DNA of 64,000 nt. Source: Clostridia bacterium. GTDB taxonomy: Bacteria; Bacillota; Clostridia; UMGS1810. Location of the stretch: contig JAGATB010000036.1 in assembly GCA_017621495.1 (NCBI GenBank), positions 1-64,000 on the forward strand, given 5' to 3'. Made by a program: the position numbers and the translations under genes. Under the pieces are notes generated by a model. The model worked only from the letters and a program-made list of their open reading frames with translations. It made no database searches and was not told where the DNA came from. Every line of letters starts with the position of its first letter. The stretch's first letter is position 1. Shown here in pieces: positions 19,295-29,400 of the stretch.

Positions 19295-20932
19295 TTGAAA
19301 AAGGTATTTTACAAAGCATGGTTACTCACGGTATTAGTTGCTGTTATTGCTGCTGTATGCGTCGGTGCTATGTTTTCAGACAGTGCACCGTACAGCTTAA
19401 CGGGGGGATTATCGCAGCCGGTGTGGTACTGCGCCGATGGAGAAAAGGTCAGCTTCCCTCATACTCCGGAGCATAATAGTGCCGGCCGGATTTACACCAT
19501 ACTCGGTGAGATAAATAATGAAGATGTTATCATCGTAAAGTGTAATTTTGATAAAATTAGTGCATCTGTAGACGGCGAAGAAATATACAGTGCATCAGCC
19601 GCAAAGCTGGGCAGGCTCTCTACCGTAGTGGGCAATTACAGAGCGTTTATTCCTATGAAAGAGCAATACGCCAATAAGAAATTATCTCTCCATATAGTCC
19701 CCAGAAGGTCCGCTTATACGGTTTCTGTCAAGGATATAAGTCTGGGTACCATGGAGGCATATGCTGTAACTGAATTTACAGACAATCTTCTCAGCTTGCT
19801 TATAGGATTGGTTCTCATTTTGATGGCAGTTGTATCTCTGGGGGTGTGGCTGTGCTGTAAGCTTTCCAAAAATATGAGGTTATACACAAACCTGGACGAT
19901 TTTCTGTATATTATGCTCACATCCCTTACATTGGGTGTATGGATTATATCATATGTACATATTTTTGAATTATTAAACGGCAGGATGGCATTTACGGGAA
20001 TAATAAACTATATTTCCTTTATGATGATACCGTTTTGTGTTTCGGGATTGCTTATGGCTTTGGCAAATAAACGTAATAAATTTATAAATTTCGTCCATTA
20101 TGCAGTTGGACTTATATTTGTATTGCAGATAGCTTTGTTTATGACAGGGGTGTGTGATTTATCCGATTCGCTTCTCATATCGCATGGTATATGTGTATTT
20201 GTAATGGGTGAGATAGTGTATCTGATTATAAAGGATATCACATCAAAGACCCCTGCTGCCAAGAAGCTTGCTCTGCCTGCATATGCATGTATAATAGCAC
20301 TTTGTGCAGTTGCGATTGTGATGTATGTTATGGACAAGGAATGGATGATTTATGTATGCATAGCACTCTGTATACTCATGGCTACCATGTTTGGGGAGAG
20401 TGCAGGAGGTTTATACCACCTTATCAAAGAGAATATCAAGACCGAGGAATTCCGTCGACACGCCTTTACCGATGCACTCACCGGTCTCAGCAGCAGATAT
20501 TCCTATGAAACTCATATAGAAAAGCTTAAATCAGAACCATTGGATGATAATTTTACCGTGGTGGTAATGGATTTAAACAAACTTAAGGCAACCAACGATA
20601 CCTACGGTCATGCCGCAGGTGACGAGATTATAAAAGGTGCCGCTATGTGCATAAATGATGCCTTTTCACATCTGGGTACATGCTACCGCACGGGCGGCGA
20701 TGAGTTCGTAGTATTTACCGTTTGTGATGAAGCGGTGCTTATGCAGGCATTTGAGCACTTTGACGCTATGGTGGACGCATGGAAAGGTGATATAATAGAC
20801 AGCTTCAGGGTATCCTACGGTTGGGTAAGTTCTCGTGATAACAGAGCTTGCTCGGTTGAGGAGCTTATAAAAATAGCCGATGACCAAATGTATGAAGTAA
20901 AAAGAGGCTATTACATAAATGCAAAAAAATAA
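19295..20932 (+). CDS. Membrane diguanylate cyclase (GGDEF)
   Basis: A 545-residue protein expected to make cyclic di-GMP from two GTP. It has an N-terminal anchor helix, an extracytoplasmic domain (~30-165), and a block of about seven membrane helices (~165-370), a layout like the 7TMR-DISM receptors. A cytoplasmic GGDEF domain follows from about residue 385: DALTGLSSRYSYE, then the intact signature RTGGDEF near 466-472. The start is TTG at 19295, with GGGGTG about 6 bases upstream. The next gene follows after 20 bases. Confidence 0.9.
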   Translation: MKKVFYKAWLLTVLVAVIAAVCVGAMFSDSAPYSLTGGLSQPVWYCADGEKVSFPHTPEHNSAGRIYTILGEINNEDVIIVKCNFDKISASVDGEEIYSASAAKLGRLSTVVGNYRAFIPMKEQYANKKLSLHIVPRRSAYTVSVKDISLGTMEAYAVTEFTDNLLSLLIGLVLILMAVVSLGVWLCCKLSKNMRLYTNLDDFLYIMLTSLTLGVWIISYVHIFELLNGRMAFTGIINYISFMMIPFCVSGLLMALANKRNKFINFVHYAVGLIFVLQIALFMTGVCDLSDSLLISHGICVFVMGEIVYLIIKDITSKTPAAKKLALPAYACIIALCAVAIVMYVMDKEWMIYVCIALCILMATMFGESAGGLYHLIKENIKTEEFRRHAFTDALTGLSSRYSYETHIEKLKSEPLDDNFTVVVMDLNKLKATNDTYGHAAGDEIIKGAAMCINDAFSHLGTCYRTGGDEFVVFTVCDEAVLMQAFEHFDAMVDAWKGDIIDSFRVSYGWVSSRDNRACSVEELIKIADDQMYEVKRGYYINAKK

Positions 20933-20952
20933 TATATAGAGGTGATTAAGTA

Positions 20953-21870
20953 ATGAATATCAATGAAGATGCAGTAATTTACTGTTCATGCTGCGGCAGT
21001 GCCAATAAGCCGTCGGCAATTATCTGCGATGAATGTAATAAACCGGTAAGATTACATCATTCATCATTTTATTTTTACCTGCTGGCTCACACTAAAGACA
21101 AGGCAAAGGCTAAGCTAAAGGATACTGCAACCGGAGAAGTGGAGAGCAGAGTAGAGGAGACCATACTTAGCCTGATTATAAATTATCTGAGGTCTCATAT
21201 CTGGGGAATAGTGCTTTCTATAAGTGTAGTAACAGCCGGTGTTACGGTGGCAAGTATAAATACCGCTCCCATAGAGAAGGTAACCGAGAGACCGCAGTAT
21301 ATAAGGGAGGCACATCAGCAGAACGAGACTCCCGAGCCGGCAGAAGAGGAAAAAACCGAGCCCGTGGATACCGTATTGGAGATGGAAGCCAAGCAGGAAT
21401 TATGGAATCTGGGACTTGAGTATCTGCAGTGGTGTGAATATCAGCTCACCGGAGACAGCTCCTATGCCACAGGAGCCACACAGGAGACTCTCCTGGCAGA
21501 GCACGCAGGTGCCGGCTATAGCTACAGCGGTGTTCACGATATGATGGCTCGCCCCGTTAACTACGAGATACAGGCTCGCAAAGATGCGGCAAATGCATCG
21601 CCCAATGAATTCCCTACATCGGCTATGTACAATGCAGAGGATTTCTATGTAAATGAACAGCTTACATCTCAGCTTGGTAAGAAACTTCGTGAGGACGGCT
21701 ATGAGGTAGCGGAAGGTTTCATAGAGGGTGTAGGATATTATGACGGCAGAGTTACCGACTTTTCAGACCGTGCGAGTCTTCCCACACCGGATGTAGAGCT
21801 CAGCTACCATATGGTATATGTGAAGCTTGGCGACAAGTGGTATATAGCGGAAGACAGATTGGAGGGCTGA
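20953..21870 (+). CDS. Zinc-ribbon, single-pass membrane protein of unknown function
   Basis: I do not recognise a named family. The 305-residue protein begins with a zinc ribbon (CSCCGSANKPSAIICDEC, residues ~11-28). A membrane helix follows (~76-100), then a Glu/Pro-rich linker (~110-140) and an extracytoplasmic domain with a repeated charged/aromatic pattern, ending LGDKWYIAEDRLEG. The ribbon would face the cytoplasm. It lies between the diguanylate cyclase and another zinc-ribbon membrane protein with 6-20 base gaps, so the three are probably co-transcribed. Confidence 0.75.
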   Translation: MNINEDAVIYCSCCGSANKPSAIICDECNKPVRLHHSSFYFYLLAHTKDKAKAKLKDTATGEVESRVEETILSLIINYLRSHIWGIVLSISVVTAGVTVASINTAPIEKVTERPQYIREAHQQNETPEPAEEEKTEPVDTVLEMEAKQELWNLGLEYLQWCEYQLTGDSSYATGATQETLLAEHAGAGYSYSGVHDMMARPVNYEIQARKDAANASPNEFPTSAMYNAEDFYVNEQLTSQLGKKLREDGYEVAEGFIEGVGYYDGRVTDFSDRASLPTPDVELSYHMVYVKLGDKWYIAEDRLEG

Positions 21871-21876
21871 TAGGTT

Positions 21877-22413
21877 ATGATATGCAAAAATTGTAATAAA
21901 GAAATAAATTACGGTACCATGTACTGCATTAACTGCGGCAGCAAGGTTACCAATGATGACAGACATGACAGCTACAGCAAAACCTTCTGGGGCAAGCTCC
22001 AAAAGGGTGAGGATAAGATACGCAATTGGAAGCTCGTAAGGTTTTATTTCAGCAACACCTTTAAAATCCTGTTTTTCATATGTCTGGTGGTGTATACCGG
22101 CTGGCAGCTTTATACGGATAGGATGAGTATGACATTCCTGGAGAGTGACAGCTATGAGATACAGTATAATGAATTGTTTGACGAATACTATATACTCTCC
22201 GATGAAGAGACCTTCAAGCTCGAATTGTACATACCCCGCACCACAGACAAGGTACGCATAAAGGGATATACAGACGATAAGGAGGTATACTCGGATACAT
22301 CATCTGCCGGACGTGCCAAGCTGGGTATCAAAAAGGGTGAATACGACTACATGACAGTGGAAACAATTGATAATAAGAAGGTTACCGAGACAATAAAGTT
22401 TGCGGCACCGTAA
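21877..22413 (+). CDS. Zinc-ribbon, single-pass membrane protein of unknown function
   Basis: A 178-residue protein with an N-terminal zinc ribbon of two CxxC pairs (CKNC and CINC, residues 3-21), a basic stretch, one membrane helix (~64-80, ILFFICLVVYTGWQLY) and an extracytoplasmic tail of about 95 residues. Same general plan as the upstream gene but shorter. It starts 6 bases after that gene with GGTT-ATG, so translational coupling is likely. No catalytic motif is seen. Confidence 0.75.
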   Translation: MICKNCNKEINYGTMYCINCGSKVTNDDRHDSYSKTFWGKLQKGEDKIRNWKLVRFYFSNTFKILFFICLVVYTGWQLYTDRMSMTFLESDSYEIQYNELFDEYYILSDEETFKLELYIPRTTDKVRIKGYTDDKEVYSDTSSAGRAKLGIKKGEYDYMTVETIDNKKVTETIKFAAP

Positions 22414-22438
22414 TAACAGAATATGGAGGACATATGTA

Positions 22439-23878
22439 ATGGAAAAACTTGCTAACCTCGAACCGCAAAAGGTTTTTGAATACTTTGAAGAAATATGCTC
22501 AATTCCGCATGGTTCCGGGAATATGGATGCCATAAGCTCATATTGCATGGATTTCGCAGCTAAGCACTCGCTGGAGGCAGTGCGTGATGAAGCCAACAAT
22601 GTAGTGATATACAAAAAAGCAACCAATGGATATGAAAATGCGGATACAGTAATCCTGCAGGGGCACCTGGATATGGTCTGTCAGAAGACGGAGGACTGCA
22701 ATATCGACTTTGTTAAAGACGGTCTTGATATCTACACAGACGGAGATTTCATAAAGGCAAGGGGTACTACTCTTGGTGCAGACAACGGTATAGCAGTTGC
22801 TATGATAATGGCTATACTGGCATCGGAGGATATAGAGCACCCTGCTATCGAGGCAGTGTTTACCACAGATGAAGAAATAGGCCTTATAGGCGCCGGCAAG
22901 CTGTCAACGGAAAGCTTAAAGGGTAGAAAGATGATAAATATTGACAGTGAAGACCCGTTAGTACTTACTGTATCCTGTGCGGGCGGCAGTGATTTTGAGA
23001 TGAATATTCCCATTAAAAGGACAGAGGTTAATGGAGAGCAGGTAACTCTCAGTGTAAGAGGATTAAAGGGCGGTCACTCCGGCGTGGAGATAAACAGCGG
23101 CAGAGTAAATGCCAATCTGCTTATGGCTCGTATACTTAACTATGCCAAGGGAATTTGTGACTTTGACATAATAAGTATCGACGGTGGTGACAAAGGCAAC
23201 GCAATCCCTCTCGGCAGTACGGCAAAGCTTGTGGTACATGACGACAAATTCATAATAAAAATAAATGAATATGTAAATGTTATAAAAGAAGAAATATCAC
23301 ATCGTGAAAGCGGTTTTGTATTTGATGCGGTTTCCAATGGTGCAACAAGTGTACAGGCTATAGAAAACAGCTTAAGAGATAAGCTCATATTTGCACTTTT
23401 GTGTGCGCCAAACGGCGTAGTGGAGATGAGCTCGGAAATAGAGGGACTGGTGGAGACCTCACTCAATCTCGGAATATTAAAAACCGACCAAGACAAAGTT
23501 ATCATGCACTTTGCCCTAAGGAGCAATAAAAGCTCGGCACTTAAATTTCTGGAGGATAAGCTTATGACGTTTTCTTCCTGCGTTGGGTGCAGTGTCAGAA
23601 CCTTCGGTCACTATCCTCCCTGGGAATACAAGGACGATTCACCGCTTCAGAGGTTGTATATATCCGAATACGAAAAGAAGTTTGGCTCTAAGCCTTTGGT
23701 TAAGGCTATACATGCCGGTCTTGAGTGCGGAGTGTTTTCATCCGGTATACCGGGGCTGGACTGCATATCAATAGGCCCCAGGATGCATGATATACACACT
23801 ACCGCAGAAAGGCTCAGTATATCTTCAACAGCAGAGATATATGAGGTTATTTTGAATGTGCTGAAAAACTGCAGATAA
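22439..23878 (+). CDS. pepD: Cytosol non-specific dipeptidase (aminoacyl-histidine dipeptidase)
   Basis: An M20-family zinc peptidase that cleaves dipeptides in the cytoplasm. The 479-residue protein shows the metal-site motifs GHLDMVCQK, TTLGADNGIAVAM, TTDEEIGLIGAG and NIDSEDP, then the lid domain and a C-terminal His (GPRMHDIHTTAERL). ATG 22439 has GGAGGA 8 bases upstream; the frame open before it overlaps the previous gene and lacks a ribosome site. It is followed by its own-promoter OPT peptide transporter gene, consistent with peptide uptake and breakdown. Confidence 0.94.
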   Translation: MEKLANLEPQKVFEYFEEICSIPHGSGNMDAISSYCMDFAAKHSLEAVRDEANNVVIYKKATNGYENADTVILQGHLDMVCQKTEDCNIDFVKDGLDIYTDGDFIKARGTTLGADNGIAVAMIMAILASEDIEHPAIEAVFTTDEEIGLIGAGKLSTESLKGRKMINIDSEDPLVLTVSCAGGSDFEMNIPIKRTEVNGEQVTLSVRGLKGGHSGVEINSGRVNANLLMARILNYAKGICDFDIISIDGGDKGNAIPLGSTAKLVVHDDKFIIKINEYVNVIKEEISHRESGFVFDAVSNGATSVQAIENSLRDKLIFALLCAPNGVVEMSSEIEGLVETSLNLGILKTDQDKVIMHFALRSNKSSALKFLEDKLMTFSSCVGCSVRTFGHYPPWEYKDDSPLQRLYISEYEKKFGSKPLVKAIHAGLECGVFSSGIPGLDCISIGPRMHDIHTTAERLSISSTAEIYEVILNVLKNCR

Positions 23879-23885
23879 TTTTTAA

Positions 23886-23914
23886 TTGCATTTTGGTCTG
23901 AGTTATGATACAAT
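23886..23914 (+). promoter_or_regulatory. Promoter of the OPT transporter operon
   Basis: TTGCAT (23886-23891), 17-bp spacer, TACAAT (23909-23914). A perfect palindrome GCCGCATATGCGGC lies in the leader at about 23932-23945, just before the ribosome-binding site. Confidence 0.6.
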
Positions 23915-23957
23915 TATATAAATATGACCGCCGCATATGCGGCAGATTGGAGATAAT

Positions 23958-25862
23958 ATGAATAATCAGAAAGAATTTAAGCCGTATATACCGGCAGAGA
24001 AGATAACACCTGAAATAACCGTTACATCGATTATTATGGGTATCATACTCGCGGTAATATTCGGCGCAGCAAACGCCTATCTGGGCTTGAGGGTTGGTAT
24101 GACGGTTTCCGCGTCAATTCCTGCCGCAGTTATATCTATGGGCGTTATCCGCGTTATCATGCGCAAGAACTCTATACTGGAAAGTAACATTGTGCAGACT
24201 GTAGGCTCTGCAGGCGAATCTCTCGCAGCAGGTGCCATCTTTACTCTGCCTGCACTGTTTCTGTGGGCAGCAGAGGGCAAGATGGACAAGCCCGGTATAG
24301 TATCTATCACTCTCATAGCTCTGCTCGGTGGACTTTTGGGTGTGTTTTTCATGGTGCCTCTTCGCAATGCTCTTATAGTTAAAGAGCACGGCATACTGCC
24401 TTATCCCGAAGGTACGGCATGTGCAGAGGTTCTCCTCGCCGGCGAGAAGGGCGGAGCCAATGCATCTACGGTATTTGCAGGTATGGGCTTTGCAGCTCTG
24501 TTTAAATTTATCATTGATGGTCTTAAGCTTGTTTCCGGAGAGATATCCCTGCGTGTTAAGGGCTATGCCGGCGAGATAGGTACTCAGATCTATCCGGCTG
24601 TAATGAGTGTAGGATATATCTGCGGTGCCAGGATATCATCATATATGTTTGCAGGCGGTGTTCTCAGCTGGCTTGTAATCATACCTTTAATAGTGCTTTT
24701 TGGTGAGAATATAGTTCTCTACCCCGGCACTGAATCCATAGGTAAGATATTTGCCGATGGCGGTGCAAGTGCGATCTGGAGCTCCTACATAAGGTATATA
24801 GGTGCAGGAGCATTGGCGGCAGGCGGTATCATAAGCCTTATCAAATCGCTGCCTCTTATCATCACTACATTTGGCGGTGCTATGAAGAGTGTAACAGGCA
24901 CTAAGAGTACCTCCGATGCTCGTACTGCCAAGGATATCAATCTTAAAATTGTACTTGCTTCAATTGCTATCCTTACCGTACTGGTATGGCTGGTGCCTGC
25001 TATTCCGGTTACATTGCTTGGTGCGGTGATTGTGGTAGTATTTGGATTTTTCTTTGCTACGGTTTCCTCTCGTATGGTGGGACTGGTAGGCAGCAGCAAT
25101 AACCCTGTTTCCGGCATGGCTATAGCTACACTTCTGATAACCACACTTATACTTAAGGCTACCGGAGTTATAGGCATCGCAGGTATGAGAAGTGCTATAG
25201 CAATCGGCTCTATAATTTGTATAGTTTCTGCCATAGCCGGCGATACCTCTCAGGATTTAAAGACCGGTTATCTCTTGGGAGCTACTCCGTATAAACAGCA
25301 GATTGGTGAGATTGTGGGTGTAGTAGCTGCGGCATTTGCCATAGGCGGTACACTTTATCTGTTGGACAGCGCATGGGGCTTCGGTTCCGAGCAGCTCGGT
25401 GCACCTCAGGCTACACTTATGAAGCTTATCATAGAGGGTGTTATGGAGGGTAATCTCCCCTGGGCACTTGTGTTTATAGGTGTGTTTATAGCAGTTGTGG
25501 TTGAAGTAGTGGGCATACCCGTGCTCCCCTTTGCAATTGGTGTATACCTTCCGGTACAGCTCAATGCATGTATAATGGTAGGCGGACTTATCCGTCTGGC
25601 ACTTGATAAGCTTAATCGCAAGGATGAGGAGAAAAAGTCCATAGTAAATGACGGCATCCTCTTCTGCTCCGGTATGATAGCCGGTGAAGGCCTCGTTGGT
25701 ATACTTCTTGCGCTTTTGGCTGTGTTTGGTGTTGACAGCGCTATAGACCTCTCCGTAAAGCTTGGTATTCCTACTGTAGCTGCCAATGCGGGCGGATTGG
25801 TGCTCTTTGCAATTATCATTATGACAGTGCTGAAATTCTCACTTTGGAGAAAGCGCAGATAA
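23958..25862 (+). CDS. OPT-family oligopeptide transporter
   Basis: A 634-residue polytopic membrane protein with roughly 15 hydrophobic segments. It belongs to the bacterial branch of the OPT family (FGAANAYLGLRVGMTVSASIP near the N-terminus; GTACAEVLLAGEKGG; DTSQDLKTGYLLGATP). It likely takes up small peptides, or metal chelates as in some OPT members. ATG 23958 follows TTGGAGA. It is followed after 3 bases by a small PqqD-like gene, and preceded by pepD, which would act on imported dipeptides. Confidence 0.92.
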   Translation: MNNQKEFKPYIPAEKITPEITVTSIIMGIILAVIFGAANAYLGLRVGMTVSASIPAAVISMGVIRVIMRKNSILESNIVQTVGSAGESLAAGAIFTLPALFLWAAEGKMDKPGIVSITLIALLGGLLGVFFMVPLRNALIVKEHGILPYPEGTACAEVLLAGEKGGANASTVFAGMGFAALFKFIIDGLKLVSGEISLRVKGYAGEIGTQIYPAVMSVGYICGARISSYMFAGGVLSWLVIIPLIVLFGENIVLYPGTESIGKIFADGGASAIWSSYIRYIGAGALAAGGIISLIKSLPLIITTFGGAMKSVTGTKSTSDARTAKDINLKIVLASIAILTVLVWLVPAIPVTLLGAVIVVVFGFFFATVSSRMVGLVGSSNNPVSGMAIATLLITTLILKATGVIGIAGMRSAIAIGSIICIVSAIAGDTSQDLKTGYLLGATPYKQQIGEIVGVVAAAFAIGGTLYLLDSAWGFGSEQLGAPQATLMKLIIEGVMEGNLPWALVFIGVFIAVVVEVVGIPVLPFAIGVYLPVQLNACIMVGGLIRLALDKLNRKDEEKKSIVNDGILFCSGMIAGEGLVGILLALLAVFGVDSAIDLSVKLGIPTVAANAGGLVLFAIIIMTVLKFSLWRKRR

Positions 25863-25865
25863 GAT

Positions 25866-26198
25866 ATGAAAAACGATAATTACCTTGACAGAAAGCCCCT
25901 GCGCTCCGGACATATAGAATGGAGCACAGATGACGACGGAAATATAACTCTGGAAATCGAGAATAAGGGATTTTTTAACCGGGTGGCTCAGAGACTGTTT
26001 AAAAAGCCCCCCGTGAGCTATGTGCATCTTGATGCCATGGGCAGCTTCGTATGGCCTCTCATAGACGGAGACAGGACAATTACTGACCTGGGCAAAGCTG
26101 TAGAAGAGAAGTTTGGTGACGAAGCCAACCCCCTCTACGAGAGACTGGCGAAGTATATTCGTATTCTGGAGAGTTATGGTTTTGTAAAGTTTAATTAG
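25866..26198 (+). CDS. PqqD-family protein
   Basis: A 110-residue protein of the PqqD type. In known systems PqqD domains bind precursor peptides for radical-SAM enzymes. It has the family pattern AMGSFVWPLIDGDRTITDLGKAVEEKF followed by a winged-helix-like end. No radical-SAM gene or precursor peptide is near, so such a role is not supported. It starts 3 bases after the OPT gene. Its last 19 codons and terminator are repeated exactly at 56384-56481, where they form a fragment on the far side of the 30-kb island. Confidence 0.8.
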   Translation: MKNDNYLDRKPLRSGHIEWSTDDDGNITLEIENKGFFNRVAQRLFKKPPVSYVHLDAMGSFVWPLIDGDRTITDLGKAVEEKFGDEANPLYERLAKYIRILESYGFVKFN

Positions 26199-26237
26199 AA
26201 ATATAGATTGAGTCCTCTGCCGGCGAGCAGGGGACTT
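26140..26237 (+). repeat. 98-bp direct repeat, left copy (island boundary)
   Basis: Begins AGAGACTGGCGAAG and ends CAGGGGACTT. It covers the last 19 codons of the PqqD-like gene, its stop codon and its terminator hairpin. It is identical over all 98 bases, by my reading, to 56384-56481. The bases on both outer sides differ (G/A before, T/A after). Confidence 0.97.
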
Positions 26238-26240
26238 TTA
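26211..26240 (+). terminator. Terminator of the OPT-PqqD operon
   Basis: A 10-bp stem AGTCCTCTGC/GCAGGGGACT with loop CGGCGA, followed by TTTTA. Confidence 0.75.
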
Positions 26241-26340
26241 TACTGCCATAAAGAACCTGTTGGAATAAACATTCTCTCAGACTTAGAAGGAATTTATGAT
26301 GTACACTTGACATCTTCTCATTTTTCATTTACCTTTACGG

Positions 26341-26396
26341 GCAATAACGGTCTACAAATATTGAACCTTGTGCAAACACTTCGATTGAAATATAAT
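26341..26396 (+). promoter_or_regulatory. Island promoter P1 with upstream activator-like element
   Basis: The element GTCTACAAATATTGAACC (26350-26367) abuts a -35 box TTGTGC (26368-26373), then a 17-bp spacer and TATAAT (26391-26396). The same element stands in the same place before P2 (32594) and P3 (37330); GCAATAA(C/T)G before it is also shared with P3. It drives the 1687-residue protein gene. Confidence 0.8.
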
Positions 26397-26461
26397 TATA
26401 ATCAGGATAACAGCCGTTTTTACGGCAAAATTTATATTATATTCAAAAGGAGTGTTTTAAT

Positions 26462-29400
26462 TTGAAAAGAAGTTTATGCGTAGTATTGATGCTGTCAATA
26501 CTCGTATCAATGATGTCGGGCGTTGTGTTTGTTGCGGCGGATGAAGCTGCGGCAACATCAACTCTGACAGAAATCTTGTCTTATGATTTTGATTCAGATG
26601 CATCAGAATTTGAGACACAGATGGGTTATTATGCTACGATAAGTGGCAAAACAAATGAAACCGGAACTTCCCAAAGCGACAGTAATACATATGGAATAGG
26701 TTCTTACAGGCGAATTACAACAAGTGCATTTTTACCGCTTGTGGTGGACAACAGCACCGGCACGCCTGTATTATCCGGATTAGAAAGGCTGTCTGTGCCA
26801 AATAAATATTTGGAAATAGAGTATGATTATTTTCCGATTGATTATTCTACAACCAAGTCAACATACGGTGCGTTAGGCGTAGGTGCTGTAACATACGACA
26901 GCAGCTCCAGTCTAGCAAATGTAGGCTATTTCGGCTCACTGTACCACAGATATACCTTTGAAAGTAACAATGTAATTTTTGGTTTTGAAAACGGAGAAAC
27001 CACTAAGTTTGAAGGAGTAACGCCTGTGCTTGATAAATGGCACAGAATAAAACTTGTAACTCAGCTCACAACAGACACTTTGAAAGATGGAAGTAACACA
27101 AAATACAAGACACCGAATACAAAATGTATAAAAACATATGTTGATGGTGTGCTTGTAAATGAGAAATACTATAAAGGAACTACCACCAATCTTACAGACG
27201 AATACGTAAGAGCATTGCGTTTCCATGCTTTATACGGTCGTGCAGGCATAGACAACCTTACAGTACGCACATATCAGTCAGGCGACGCTCCCGTAGACAA
27301 AGGTGCTCTCGTAGCTGCAATCCGTAACTTCCTTTCAACATACACCAACTACAGAGATTACGCCGACGCAGCTACACTTATCAATGCAGCCAAGGCTACA
27401 TACGAAAATGCAGCCGCAACAGATACTGATGTGACAACTGCACTTGCAAATGTGGAAAGTGCAATCAACATTGTAGACCCCAAGCCGCAGACATACTTTG
27501 AGTATGACTTTGAGACAGATGCTAATTTAACTGCATTTTATAATGCGGCAGGTATATCTTCTGCAAAGTCCAGAGTAACTGTAAAGGAAGATAACAGCAG
27601 ATACGGCATAGGTAAGTATGTTACATACAATTCCGGCAATGTATATGTTGCCTTAGACCCTGCCATATCCAGAGCAGCTTCCAAAAATATGTACCTTGAG
27701 CTTGAGATGGACATAAAGCCCGAGGAGCCTTCGGCAAGCGATTTTGCTGCAACAACTACAAACAGAGCTGCAGTATATCTTACTACAACACAATCGTCAG
27801 ATTATGTGGGTGCAGGAATTGAGTGTAATTATGATAATCCCACAAACGCTCAAAACAATGAATGCCTCACAATTCCTTATAAAGAAAGTAAAAAGTTAAA
27901 ATCGTTTAAATATGATGAATGGTACAGATGTAAGGTTGTATGTCTGCTTAATGACAATGGTTCCACAGATAACAAGGAAGGACTTGTAAAGTACTTCATT
28001 GACGGCAACCTTGTGGGAACATCTAATTATAACAGCAGCAGCTTTACGGATGCAGCATATGTAAGATTTTACGGCGGCTACGCCAAAATAAGCGTAGACA
28101 ACCTTAGTGTAAAAACCTATACAGCAGACAACCCTGCTCCGGACAAGGCAAGCTTGGTTTCAAAAATCAGAGAGTTCATCAAGAACTATCCTGAGTATAC
28201 AGACAATGCAGATGCACTTGCCCTCTTTAATCAGGCAGCTGCAATCTACAATTCGGACGAAACCGAAGCTATGGATATATCAACCGCACTGGGTTACCTT
28301 GCTCAGGCAGAGAGGAAGCTCTTTAATGCAGAGCCTCTTATTAAAGAAAGCTTTGAAGGTACACCCATGTACTTCTTCGATACAGTGGCAGGCACAAGCT
28401 ATGATTCGTCTGCTGCAGCGCTTCCTACAGGTGCTTCCTACGCAGACGACGACACATACCTTGTAACCACAGCCCTTAAGCTCCCTGCGGCAACAGCTGT
28501 AAAGAACTTTACTTCCGTTGCTTTGGGTGCAAGTGCAGCCACAAAGTATGTTACAGCCGAGTGCGATGTAAACACCTCCGGCTCGGTAACCGTTAAGCTT
28601 TTGGATAGCGTATCGTATACACTTGCGGACGGCGAATCGGAGTGGAAGAGAATCCGCTTTGATATAGACACCATGGCTAAGACCTACGACGTATACGTAA
28701 ACGGTGAAAAGAAAGTGACCGCTGCAAGTATTACAGAAGATGCCCTCAGTGCACTTACCGTAGCAGCTGAATCCGAGCTTACAATCGATAATGTAAATGT
28801 ATACGGCTTTGAAAACACAGCGGATGTTGTTTCCGACAAGGGTGGCCTTGTTACCGGTCTCAGAGCCTCCAAGGCACTGCTGGATGCGGGTACCATGACC
28901 GATGACGAAACAGCACTTATGACAACCATATTTGATAAATATGCCGTTGTGAATGAAAGACCCTCCGCAGCCAAAGCAGATATAGACGATGCAGCAACAT
29001 GGGTTAAGTTCTACAACGAAAACCTCTCTGCACAGCTTGAGGGTGCCAAGAGCATAGTAATCCCCGGCACAGGCAAGAGCCTTACAGATGTAATCGTAAA
29101 CTTAAATCTTCACCACGGAAGTCAAGCAGGCAATGCAGAATGGAGGGACATTTTCTTCGGCGGCGAGGGAAGCAACGACTTCTCCGATGTAAGATTTTAT
29201 GGTAGTGATGGACAGGGACTTGGCTCCCATATAGAATCCACCGGTAATTATGACTTTATAAAAGACAGCAATTTGGTTGCCGGTGCAGGTATGTTTTATC
29301 TCAGTGATGGACGTATCCTCGGTAAAAAAGGCGGTAAAGTGCAGGTTTCCTCCGACGGTGGAAAAACATGGTCAATTTTAGGTGAAGGATACACAACATC

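Noticed and set aside
25866..26198. RiPP (peptide natural product) cluster around the PqqD-like gene
   Set aside because: No radical-SAM enzyme, precursor peptide or peptidase of that type is adjacent; the partner gene is a peptide transporter.
26208..26465. An 85-codon frame between the left repeat and the giant protein gene
   Set aside because: It runs through the terminator and promoter P1, has no ribosome-binding site, and its product has no recognisable feature.
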